From NCBI GenBank assembly GCA_964533435.1, contig CAZHLU010000017.1, forward strand, positions 1-15,690: a stretch of 15,690 nt of DNA. The letters run 5' to 3'. Shown here piece by piece: positions 6,315 to 12,478 of the stretch (positions are counted from its first letter, which is position 1; each line of letters starts with the position of its first letter). The notes beneath the pieces were generated by a model. That model was not told where the DNA came from. It did not search any database and saw nothing but the letters and a program-made list of their open reading frames with translations. This DNA is from CAZWIT01 sp964533435 (GTDB taxonomy: Bacteria > Patescibacteriota > Patescibacteriia > UBA1558 > GWA2-36-10). Both the position numbers and the translations under genes were made by a program.

Positions 6315-6600
6315 AGTTGTTTTAAAATTACAAAATCTACGAAGCGTGTCCCGCAAATTGCGGGGTTGGGCACGCTGAGATGGCTATTGCGTTAGTGATA
6401 GCTCGGCAGCCTCCGTAATCATAGGCTAACTGATGTCGCCATAAAATGGGACTTGAGTCGGTAAAAGTGATTTTGATCTGTTTTACTGACAGATTTTTTT
6501 AATTTGTCATAGCAATCAAAATAATAAAGGTGGTACCACGGGAAGCTTCTCGTCCTTTGTCTGGATATTTATTATGCAGACCAAGGATGGGAAGTTTTTT
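6315..6600 (+). ncRNA. T-box riboswitch leader
   Basis: The 3' half is a clear T-box. AAAGGTGGTACCACG (6526-6540) matches the conserved antiterminator motif; AAAGG pairs with CCTTT (6554-6558) and ACGGGAAG with CTTCTCGT. The bulge TGGT should pair with the free NCCA end of a tRNA, its last U implying an A at the discriminator. A competing terminator (6546-6594) ends in six T. Upstream, 6341-6460 is GC-rich and folded: GCGTG/CACGC with CCCGC/GCGGG inside it, ATGGC (6380-6384) with GCCAT (6438-6442), AGCCT/AGGCT, and a small ATCTGT/ACAGAT hairpin before seven T (6476-6500). I could not recognise a standard Stem I, K-turn or specifier loop, so the sensed amino acid is not assigned. The T-box call is strong, the Stem I form unusual. 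Confidence 0.82.
6546..6600 (+). terminator. T-box terminator hairpin
   Basis: CTTCTCGTCCTTTGTCTG (6546-6563) pairs with CAGACCAAGGATGGGAAG (6577-6594): 18 positions with one mismatch and two G-U pairs, followed by TTTTTT. Its 5' arm overlaps the antiterminator partner, so the two folds exclude each other. Confidence 0.88.
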
Positions 6601-6630
6601 ATTTCCCATGTTCATTTACAAGCCAACAAC

Positions 6631-6636
6631 AGGAGG
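6631..6636 (+). promoter_or_regulatory. Ribosome binding site of the GCS2 gene
   Basis: AGGAGG lies 9 nt before ATG 6646, with a second AAGGAG directly against the ATG. An earlier in-frame ATG at 6574 lies in the loop of the T-box terminator and has no ribosome site. Confidence 0.75.
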
Positions 6637-6645
6637 TCTAAGGAG

Positions 6646-7401
6646 ATGGATCAATTTTTGTCTCAATTCAAATATAATCCTGATAAAAAACTTTATGTAG
6701 GTGTTGAAAGAGAATGTTTCTTAACCCAAAATGATAATATTGTACCCATGTCGCCTCAGGTTTTGTCCGTCTTGCCAAAAGATAATCGTTTTGGATACGA
6801 ACTATCTGCTTGCCAACTAGAAGAAAGAATTGGACCGTGCAAACTATCCGATGTACCTAAGTCTTTACAAGACAATAATAAAGAAATACAAGCAGCTGAA
6901 CTTAGGCTAAATTTCTCACGTTGCTATTGCGAAGTTGCACCCGATGATATGCCCTTGGATGTTTTTCCTGATCCAACTGGACGTTATCAAAAGATAACTG
7001 CAAATATGCCACGCGAAACACTACTATCTGCTTGCCAAGTTGCTGCTGTCCATATTCATATTGGTATGCCTGATCACGCTACAGCTATGCGTGTTTATAA
7101 TCAAGTGATTGATCATCTTGATATCCTATCTGCTTGGGGCGATAACTCTAATGGTCGTAGGCTGGATATTTACAAAAAGATGGCACCTGATTTTCTACCT
7201 CGTCCTTATTTTTCTTGGCAAGATTTTTATACTGAAGCTAAAGAAAAACATTTCTGGCAAGATCCTCGTAAATGTTGGCACTTAATTAGACTATCTATTC
7301 ATGGCACTATTGAATTTCGCATGTTTGGTACTACAGCCGATAATGAAAAAATCTTGGCTTGGGCCGAATATTGCCAAGAAATCTGTCGTATTGCCATGTA
7401 A
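6646..7401 (+). CDS. Short GCS2-family carboxylate-amine ligase (glutamate-cysteine ligase-like)
   Basis: A 251-residue protein with the marks of the GCS2 family (YbdK, plant-type glutamate-cysteine ligase), which uses ATP to join a carboxylate and an amine. Visible: GVERE at 19-23 for the N-terminal Glu-x-Glu, then ELSACQLEERIGP, VHIHIG for the family's HxHxG strand, and near the end GTIEFRMFGT for the Arg/Glu strand. It stops soon after that motif, whereas YbdK-type proteins run to about 370 residues, so this is a shortened or distinct subfamily. The true amino-acid and amine substrates cannot be read. It is expressed behind a T-box, so synthesis should rise when some tRNA is uncharged. It lies back to back with the RiPP operon and 67 nt before the second AstE-like hydrolase. 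Confidence 0.75.
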   Translation: MDQFLSQFKYNPDKKLYVGVERECFLTQNDNIVPMSPQVLSVLPKDNRFGYELSACQLEERIGPCKLSDVPKSLQDNNKEIQAAELRLNFSRCYCEVAPDDMPLDVFPDPTGRYQKITANMPRETLLSACQVAAVHIHIGMPDHATAMRVYNQVIDHLDILSAWGDNSNGRRLDIYKKMAPDFLPRPYFSWQDFYTEAKEKHFWQDPRKCWHLIRLSIHGTIEFRMFGTTADNEKILAWAEYCQEICRIAM

Positions 7402-7411
7402 GTAATAGTCC

Positions 7412-7441
7412 AGGAGGCGCAAGTTAAGACTTGCGCCTCCT
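7412..7441 (+). terminator. Strong hairpin after the GCS2 gene
   Basis: A perfect 13-bp stem (AGGAGGCGCAAGT / ACTTGCGCCTCCT) with a TAAG loop, 10 nt past the stop codon. It lacks a T-run, so it may be a weak terminator, an mRNA 3' stabiliser or a processing site. The next promoter follows directly. Confidence 0.5.
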
Positions 7442-7454
7442 CCCTTAAATCTAA

Positions 7455-7460
7455 TATAAT
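7455..7460 (+). promoter_or_regulatory. -10 box of the second AstE-like gene (leaderless)
   Basis: TATAAT, then AAAAATAT, then ATG 7469. The arrangement almost copies that of the first AstE-like gene (TATAAT, AAAAAT, ATG 717). A possible TTGCGC -35 lies 18 bp upstream inside the preceding hairpin. Confidence 0.6.
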
Positions 7461-7468
7461 AAAAATAT

Positions 7469-8272
7469 ATGACATATTTTACTCATCAAATTATCGGTTC
7501 TAATAAACCACACCTTGCTATCATTGCTTGTACTCATGGTGATGAAATTATAGGTAAAAAAATATTTGATCAACTTGTTAATATAAAAATTGCCAAAGGT
7601 AGCCTACATTTAGTAGTAGCTAATACTCTAGCCGTAAACAAGAAAAAGAGATTTATCAAAAAAGATTTAAATCGGTCTTTTCCTGGCAAAAAAAATGGTG
7701 TTTTAGAAGAAAAAATTGCCTACCAATTAACTCCTATTTTAAAAAAAATGGATTATGTTATTGATGTCCACGCTACCAATTCCGATTTTAAAAAATTAAT
7801 TATTACTGTTCATAAAAATAAAAAAATAAACGAAATCTTAAAAGTGCTAGCAACTAAAAAAATAGCCCATATGCAAAGCCCTGCCTTAGGGAAAAAATCT
7901 CTAATATCAGTGTGTAAAAATAGTTTTTGTCTAGAATATGGCCCTAATAAAACTGGTAAAAATTATAAAGTTGCTTTAAAAGATATTAAACTTATTTTAA
8001 AAAAATTAGATATAATAAAAAAAACAAAAGCACTCAAAGAATACAATAAAAAAGAATTATTTATAGTACAAGACAGTTATAGTGTTCCTAAAAATTTTAT
8101 CCAAAATCCTAAACTAAAAGATTTTCATTTAATAAAAAAATACGAATTAATAGGTAAAGTTAAAAATAAAAAAATATACAGCACTAAAAAATTCTATCCT
8201 ATATTTTTAGGTAAAGGACGCTACTTAAAAACCTTAGCTTTAGTGGCGCAAAAAAAATTAATAAAATTATAA
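7469..8272 (+). CDS. AstE/aspartoacylase-family zinc amidohydrolase (second copy)
   Basis: A 267-residue paralogue of the protein at 717-1538 with the same catalytic set: HGDE at 23-26 (zinc His and Glu), DLNRSFPG at 66-73, DVHAT at 99-103 (zinc His100) and LEYGP at 155-159, where Glu156 matches the catalytic base. It should hydrolyse an N-acyl or amide bond of an amino-acid derivative. Outside the motifs the two copies differ widely, so they probably differ in substrate rather than being a recent duplication. Only 3 nt separate it from the BtpA-family gene, so the two are translated from one message. It is separated from the T-box-controlled ligase by a hairpin and has its own -10 box, so it is probably not under T-box control. 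Very lysine-rich and AT-rich. Confidence 0.8.
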   Translation: MTYFTHQIIGSNKPHLAIIACTHGDEIIGKKIFDQLVNIKIAKGSLHLVVANTLAVNKKKRFIKKDLNRSFPGKKNGVLEEKIAYQLTPILKKMDYVIDVHATNSDFKKLIITVHKNKKINEILKVLATKKIAHMQSPALGKKSLISVCKNSFCLEYGPNKTGKNYKVALKDIKLILKKLDIIKKTKALKEYNKKELFIVQDSYSVPKNFIQNPKLKDFHLIKKYELIGKVKNKKIYSTKKFYPIFLGKGRYLKTLALVAQKKLIKL

Positions 8273-8275
8273 ATT

Positions 8276-9085
8276 ATGTTAAAAAAGATATTCAAAAAAA
8301 ATAAAAATATTATTATTGGAGCCCTACACTTTCCTCCACTTTTAGGCTATCCTGATTTCCCTGGTTTTGAAGTTGCCTACAAAAATGCTTTAAGTGATCT
8401 TAAAGCATTTAGCAATGGCGGAGTTGATGCTGTTATTTTTGAAAATAATTACGATATCCCCCATCAAATAATGGTAAACCCTGAAACTATTGTTGCCATG
8501 ACTTATTTAGGAGAAAAAATAAAAAAACAAAGTACATTACCAATCGGTATTAGTACTTTATGGAATGATTATAAAACAAGTTTAAGTATTGCCAAGACTT
8601 TGGGTTTAAAATTTATTAGAATACCTGTATTTGTAGATAGAGTTCGTACTAGTTGCGGTTTAGTTGAGCCTGTATATAAACAAGCTGTTAAATACCGCCA
8701 ACAATTAAAAGCAAATAATGTTTTACTTTTTACCGATATTCACGTTAAGCACTCAAAGATAATATCAAAATACAATTTATATCAATCTGCTCAAATGGCA
8801 ATTAAGAACGGCTCTGATGCTTTAATTATTACTGGCAATTGGACTGGTCAAGCACCTAATATTGATGAACTAAAAAAATTAAAAAATAGCGTTGGCAATT
8901 TTCCAATATTTATCGGTAGCGGAGCTGATCATAAAAATATCAAAACATTATTACAATATGCCAACGGCGTTATTGTTAGCACTTCTTTAAAAGAAGGCCG
9001 TAATAAAAATAAAGAAATCAACGTCAAAAGCTGGCAACAAAGAATATCTAAAGTAAAAGTAAAAAAATTAACCAATCAAAAATAA
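8276..9085 (+). CDS. BtpA/SgcQ-family TIM-barrel protein
   Basis: A 269-residue protein of the BtpA family (PF03437), a TIM-barrel family with a phosphate-binding end. Features seen: IIGALHFPPLLGYP at 13-26, GGVDAVIFEN at 48-57, the family signature TDIHVKHS at 153-160, ALIITG and, near the end, IGSGADHKN, matching the glycine-rich phosphate-binding loop. BtpA was named for an effect on photosystem I in cyanobacteria and relatives are found beside sugar and nucleoside genes, but no firm reaction is known, so none is given here. The 3-nt spacing to the AstE-like gene suggests a shared pathway. It ends just before a two-way terminator. No signal peptide or membrane helix, so cytosolic. Confidence 0.8.
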   Translation: MLKKIFKKNKNIIIGALHFPPLLGYPDFPGFEVAYKNALSDLKAFSNGGVDAVIFENNYDIPHQIMVNPETIVAMTYLGEKIKKQSTLPIGISTLWNDYKTSLSIAKTLGLKFIRIPVFVDRVRTSCGLVEPVYKQAVKYRQQLKANNVLLFTDIHVKHSKIISKYNLYQSAQMAIKNGSDALIITGNWTGQAPNIDELKKLKNSVGNFPIFIGSGADHKNIKTLLQYANGVIVSTSLKEGRNKNKEINVKSWQQRISKVKVKKLTNQK

Positions 9086-9141
9086 AAAAGAGTCCACCTC
9101 CGCCTCCGCCAGTTGGCGGATGGCGGAGGTGGACTCTTTTT
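9085..9141. terminator. Bidirectional terminator between btpA-like and trpS
   Basis: A long stem: AGAGTCCACCTCCGCC plus TCCGCC (9089-9110), AGTT loop, and GGCGGA, one bulged T, then GGCGGAGGTGGACTCT (to 9137). A-rich on the left and T-rich on the right, it can end both converging transcripts. Confidence 0.85.
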
Positions 9142-9146
9142 ATAAT

Positions 9147-10190
9147 CTATAAAATAATTTTTTTGATATTTTTCATATCTTCGTAAGCTGTTATCTTCAT
9201 AGCTTCTTTAACTTCGGCCATGGTAGCTGCTGCTACTTTTTTGGCTTTTTGAGTTCCCTCAATTAAGGCATCTCTTACCACTTCTGGATGAGCTTGATAA
9301 AAAGCTCTTTTTTCTCTAATTGGTTCTAAAAATTTATTTAATAATTCTGTTAAAAGGCCCTTAACCTGCGCGTCACCTAATTTACCAGCCCGATACTCTG
9401 TTTTTAAATTTTCCAACTCTACCTTGTCATGATAAAAAGCATCTAAATAAGTAAACACTACATTACCTTCAATATGGCCTGGGTCAGTGGCTTTAAGTCT
9501 AGTTGGGTCAGTGTACATTTTTTTAACTTTTTTCTCTACCTCATCAGCACTATCAGATAAATAAATACAATTACCCAAACTCTTACTCATCTTAGCTTTA
9601 CCATCAATACCTATCAAACGCGGCACTCTACCAACTAAAGCCTGTGGCAAAGGAAAAATCTCACCATACATACGATTAAACCTTCTGGCAATTTCTCGAG
9701 TAAGTTCAACGTGAGGCAATTGATCCTCACCTACTGGCACTAAATTTGCTTTTGGCAACAGAATATCAGCCGCTTGGCTAGCCGGATAATTATAAAAACC
9801 TAAAGAAATATCTTTTTGTAAAGCTGACTCATCTTTTAAGGTTGGGTTACGATCAACAAAAACTTTAGGGGTAATCATACTCAAAAGCATGGCTAGTTCG
9901 GCATGCTCTGGCACATAACTCTGAATAACAAAACTACTTTTGTTTGGATCTAATCCAACTGATAGCCAGTCCATAGTCACTTGAATAACCGAATCTCTGA
10001 TTTTAGAAATATTATCAGCATAATCACCAAAGGCTTGATAATCGGCAATTAAAAAATGACAATCATATTCATTTTGCAATCTTATCCAGTTTTCCAAAGC
10101 ACCAACATAGTGACCTAAATGAAGACTGCCAGTTGGTCGCATGCCCGTTAAAATACGCTCCTTTTTTGCTGAATTTTCTTGTTTTGACAT
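9147..10190 (-). CDS. trpS: Tryptophan-tRNA ligase
   Basis: A 347-residue class I aminoacyl-tRNA synthetase that charges tRNA-Trp with tryptophan. The HIGH-type motif is GMRPTGSLHLGHY at 16-28 and the KMSKS loop is at 200-204 (AKMSKSLGN). PVGEDQLPHVELTREIARRFN (about 152-172) is the usual TrpRS stretch. Length is typical of bacterial TrpRS (about 330-350). No ribosome site is seen; TATTAT lies about 9 nt before the ATG, suggesting another nearly leaderless message. It converges on the btpA-like gene, with a shared two-way terminator. Downstream of the EF-Tu-barrel gene but separated by that gene's own terminator, so probably its own unit. Confidence 0.95.
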   Translation of the reverse strand: MSKQENSAKKERILTGMRPTGSLHLGHYVGALENWIRLQNEYDCHFLIADYQAFGDYADNISKIRDSVIQVTMDWLSVGLDPNKSSFVIQSYVPEHAELAMLLSMITPKVFVDRNPTLKDESALQKDISLGFYNYPASQAADILLPKANLVPVGEDQLPHVELTREIARRFNRMYGEIFPLPQALVGRVPRLIGIDGKAKMSKSLGNCIYLSDSADEVEKKVKKMYTDPTRLKATDPGHIEGNVVFTYLDAFYHDKVELENLKTEYRAGKLGDAQVKGLLTELLNKFLEPIREKRAFYQAHPEVVRDALIEGTQKAKKVAAATMAEVKEAMKITAYEDMKNIKKIIL

Positions 10191-10293
10191 AACTTGTTTA
10201 TAATAAAAATTTTGCCTGATATTACGTGAATAATACTACAAAATATTTTTTCAGTCAAAATTAACTAATTAAAATTAGCTCTATTTTTATAAC

Positions 10294-10319
10294 AAAAAAC
10301 GCAAGACCGAAGTCTTGCG
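10294..10319 (-). terminator. Terminator of the EF-Tu-barrel gene
   Basis: On the minus strand CGCAAGAC-TTCG-GTCTTGCG, an 8-bp stem capped by a very stable UUCG tetraloop, followed by TTTTTT. Lies 18 nt after the stop codon. Confidence 0.9.
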
Positions 10320-10337
10320 CCTGAAGATGAAACAACT

Positions 10338-10652
10338 CTAGTTAGCCAAGACCAAAAAAACATTGGCATTATTAGGAGGTAATTTATCACCAGAAAGTTT
10401 AAAAGCACAGTGATCGCCGCTATAGGCTACTTCGGAATCACGCTTATCAATCTGGATATTCATAATAAAATGATGACTGCTATGGAAACCAGTAACATCC
10501 GGCTTATCTTGATCACCTTTTTCAAATAAAACATGCTCACCAGTCATAATATCAAAATTATCATCGCCTTCTACCTCAGGCACTAAACGCACAGCTACAC
10601 AAGATATCGGTCGATAAACATTAGTTACCTTGCCGATGTAAACTTTGCGCAT
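10338..10652 (-). CDS. Small EF-Tu domain-2-like beta-barrel protein
   Basis: A 104-residue protein consisting of one predicted beta-barrel. The pattern (IGKVTNVYRPISCVAVRL at the start, ITGEHVLF in the middle, a MNIQID segment, YSGDHCAFKL, NNANVFLVL at the end) follows the strand order of translation-factor domain 2, as in the stand-alone elongation-factor-like proteins of some archaea and bacteria. No nucleotide-binding motif is present, so it is not a GTPase; its function is unknown. Unlike many neighbours it has a strong AAGGAGG site 5 nt before ATG 10652 and a leader of about 40 nt. It sits just downstream of the tRNA gene on the same strand but with its own promoter and terminator, so it is probably well expressed. 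Confidence 0.65.
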   Translation of the reverse strand: MRKVYIGKVTNVYRPISCVAVRLVPEVEGDDNFDIMTGEHVLFEKGDQDKPDVTGFHSSHHFIMNIQIDKRDSEVAYSGDHCAFKLSGDKLPPNNANVFLVLAN

Positions 10653-10700
10653 GACGGCCTCCTTGTCTAGGGTTGCAAACTAAAGGGCTAAATCCTAAAA

Positions 10701-10729
10701 AAATTATCATATTTTTTTATTTAGGTCAA
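10701..10729 (-). promoter_or_regulatory. Promoter of the EF-Tu-barrel gene
   Basis: Minus strand TTGACC (10724-10729), 17-bp spacer, TAATTT (10701-10706) with an upstream TGA making an extended -10. It lies directly after the tRNA terminator. Confidence 0.55.
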
Positions 10730-10730
10730 A

Positions 10731-10768
10731 TAAAAAGGGCCCGCCGCGTAAACAACGCAAGCGAGCCC
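10731..10768 (-). terminator. Terminator of the tRNA gene
   Basis: Minus strand GGGCTCGCT, one bulged T, GCGT, TGTT loop, then ACGC and GGCGGGCCC: a 13-pair GC-rich stem (10737-10768) followed by TTTTTATTT. Starts three bases after the predicted tRNA 3' end. Confidence 0.85.
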
Positions 10769-10771
10769 GGG

Positions 10772-10846
10772 GGCACGCGGAAGGACTCGAACCTCCGACC
10801 TCTCTCTTCGAAATGAGAGTGCTCTATCCAGCTGAGCTACGCGCGG
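10772..10846 (-). tRNA. tRNA, probably Arg (anticodon TCG), with 8-nt anticodon loop
   Basis: A full cloverleaf on the minus strand: T8-A9, D stem GCTC/GAGC with loop AGCTGGATA, T stem GGAGG/CCTTC with TTCGAGT loop, and variable loop AGGTC, all as in bacterial tRNA-Arg. The anticodon stem CTCTC/GAGAG closes an 8-nt loop ATTTCGAA, one base longer than normal. Counting from the 3' side gives anticodon TCG (Arg, CGA codon); counting from the 5' side gives TTC (Glu). Arg is favoured because the rest matches Arg-type tRNAs. In the acceptor, positions 2-7 pair with 66-71 (one G-U) but C1 faces C72, while the base before the 5' end (G) could pair with C73. CCA is not encoded. It has its own promoter and terminator, so it is likely transcribed despite its oddities. 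Confidence 0.82.
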
Positions 10847-10904
10847 CTAATGCCTATACCCCCTTGATTCTATACTAGAAGAACTTGATACACGATAAGC
10901 CTAT

Positions 10905-10932
10905 ATGCTACCACTCCTATAGCTTTTGTCAA
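10905..10932 (-). promoter_or_regulatory. Promoter of the tRNA gene
   Basis: Minus strand TTGACA (10927-10932), 16-bp spacer, TAGCAT (10905-10910) preceded by TGG, an extended -10. Predicts a precursor with about 50 nt of 5' leader. Confidence 0.65.
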
Positions 10933-11009
10933 TATAAAACAATTACCCTTACTTAGCGAGTACTGAAGCCTGTTAATTATTCGGTTAATAAGTAACACCA
11001 CATCTCACC

Positions 11010-11030
11010 TCCGCCGCGTTTGACGCGGCG
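11010..11030. repeat. GC-rich palindrome
   Basis: CCGCCGCGT, TTG loop, ACGCGGCGG: a perfect 9-bp stem with no T-run. It lies between the cysS terminator and the tRNA promoter and has no gene of its own. Related CCGCCGCG arms occur in the tRNA terminator. Confidence 0.5.
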
Positions 11031-11042
11031 GGGTCAATATAC

Positions 11043-11080
11043 AAAAATAGCCCTGCACCGTATGGTGCAGGGCTATTTTT
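11043..11080 (-). terminator. Terminator of the cysS operon
   Basis: AAAAATAGCCCTGCACC (11043-11059), GTAT loop, GGTGCAGGGCTATTTTT (11064-11080): a perfect 17-bp stem just after the cysS stop. T-rich on both strands, so it may work both ways. Confidence 0.9.
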
Positions 11081-11083
11081 TAT

Positions 11084-12466
11084 TTAAAATTTAGTATTAA
11101 TTGCTTGTTGACCAAGGCTTGTATCTTGTACTTCTACGCCTAAATTCTGTAAATCTTTTCTAAGATTATCAGCTTGTTGATAATCTTTATTTTGTCTTGC
11201 TAAAATTCTTTGTTTAAGCAAATCTTTGGCTGCTGTCGGTATTTGTAAAGCTTGTTTTTGATATTCCTTTAGGCTTAAGCCCAAAACTTCGTCCATCTTC
11301 AAAACTGTAGCTAATTTTATACTACTACTTTCAGAACTTGTTAATAGACCTTGCAATACTGCTAAAGCTTTAGCCGTATTTAAATCATCTGCTAAGGCTT
11401 CATAAAAATCTGCCATAACTTTTTTACTTGGCTTAGTAGCTTTATCAAAAAAAGCAATAGTTTTGATAATATTAATAAAGCCAATGCGCGCTGCCTCAAT
11501 TGATTCCCAAGAAAAATTTAAAGGCGTACGATAATTATTTTGCAAAAGTAAAAAACGATAAGCCATTGGCGAAATATTTTTATCGGCAAAATCACTTAGA
11601 GTCACAATATTACCCAATGACTTGGACATCTTTTGGTTATCAAATTTCATAAAAGCATTATGTAACCAAAAATTTGCTTGTAATTTACCAGTTACTGCTT
11701 CGGATTGTGCCATCTCATTAGGATGATGCACAGTCAAATGATCCATACCACCTGTGTGAATATCAAAAGTATCTCCTAAAGTCATTTGACTCATTACTGA
11801 ACATTCTAGATGCCAGCCAGGAAAACCCTTGCCCCAAGGACTATCCCATTCCATGTCGCGCTGACTATTTTGTGGTGAAAATTTCCATACCGCAAAATCA
11901 GTAGCCTGTTTTTTTTCTTTATTTTTTTCTACCCGCGCTCCTTCTTGCAAATCAACATTTTGTAAATTGCCCAAAAGACCATAATCCTTAATTTTACTAG
12001 TATCAAAATACATACCATCTGAAGTCTTGTACAAAAATCCTTTTTTATCCAAAATTTTTACAAAAGCAATCTGCTCCTTGATTGTTTTAGTAGCCCGTAA
12101 AGTTTTGCTGGGCGCTAAAATATTTAACTTTTTAGCATCAATCTCAAAAATATTAAGATAATAATCAGCAATTTCCCAAGCACTTTTAGCTTCTATTTTT
12201 TTGGCCTTTTCCATCTTATCCTCGCCCTCATCGCCATCAGAAACCAAATGACCAACATCAGTAATGTTCATTATGTGTTTAACCTTGTACTTTTGTGATA
12301 TTAAAAAACGCTTTAAAACATCCCAATAAATATAGGGTACAAAATTACCAATATGAGGATAACTATAGACTGTTGGGCCGCAGGTATAAAGACCTACTTG
12401 GCCTTTTTTAATAGGCTTGAATTCCTCTTTTTTCTTATTTAAACTATTATAAAAATAAATAGGCAT
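11084..12466 (-). CDS. cysS: Cysteine-tRNA ligase
   Basis: A 460-residue class I synthetase that charges tRNA-Cys. YTCGPTVY (27-34) carries zinc ligand Cys29; the HIGH motif is PHIGN (37-41); Cys222 in HLECSVMS, His247 and Glu251 in VHHPNE complete the zinc site expected for CysRS; KMSKS is at 279-283. The length agrees with bacterial CysRS, and the C-terminal helical part ends with the typical RQNKDYQQADNLRKDL stretch. MshC-type cysteine ligases share the catalytic core, but the full-length anticodon-side domain argues for true CysRS. It starts 12 nt after the stop of the metal-transporter gene without a ribosome site, so it is probably read from the same message. Confidence 0.95.
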   Translation of the reverse strand: MPIYFYNSLNKKKEEFKPIKKGQVGLYTCGPTVYSYPHIGNFVPYIYWDVLKRFLISQKYKVKHIMNITDVGHLVSDGDEGEDKMEKAKKIEAKSAWEIADYYLNIFEIDAKKLNILAPSKTLRATKTIKEQIAFVKILDKKGFLYKTSDGMYFDTSKIKDYGLLGNLQNVDLQEGARVEKNKEKKQATDFAVWKFSPQNSQRDMEWDSPWGKGFPGWHLECSVMSQMTLGDTFDIHTGGMDHLTVHHPNEMAQSEAVTGKLQANFWLHNAFMKFDNQKMSKSLGNIVTLSDFADKNISPMAYRFLLLQNNYRTPLNFSWESIEAARIGFINIIKTIAFFDKATKPSKKVMADFYEALADDLNTAKALAVLQGLLTSSESSSIKLATVLKMDEVLGLSLKEYQKQALQIPTAAKDLLKQRILARQNKDYQQADNLRKDLQNLGVEVQDTSLGQQAINTKF

Positions 12467-12478
12467 AAATATATCTTA

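Noticed and set aside
6341..6450. A separate structured RNA (tmRNA, 6S or similar) before the T-box
   Set aside because: No tag frame, tRNA-like domain or known core motif is visible. The folds are more simply the 5' half of the T-box leader.
6574..6645. Upstream ATG 6574 as the GCS2 start
   Set aside because: It lies in the loop of the T-box terminator with no ribosome site, and the extra 24 residues have no family motif.
10772..10847. tRNA-His, because a G could pair with C73 at the acceptor end
   Set aside because: The anticodon loop contains no GTG; the rest matches Arg-type tRNAs.
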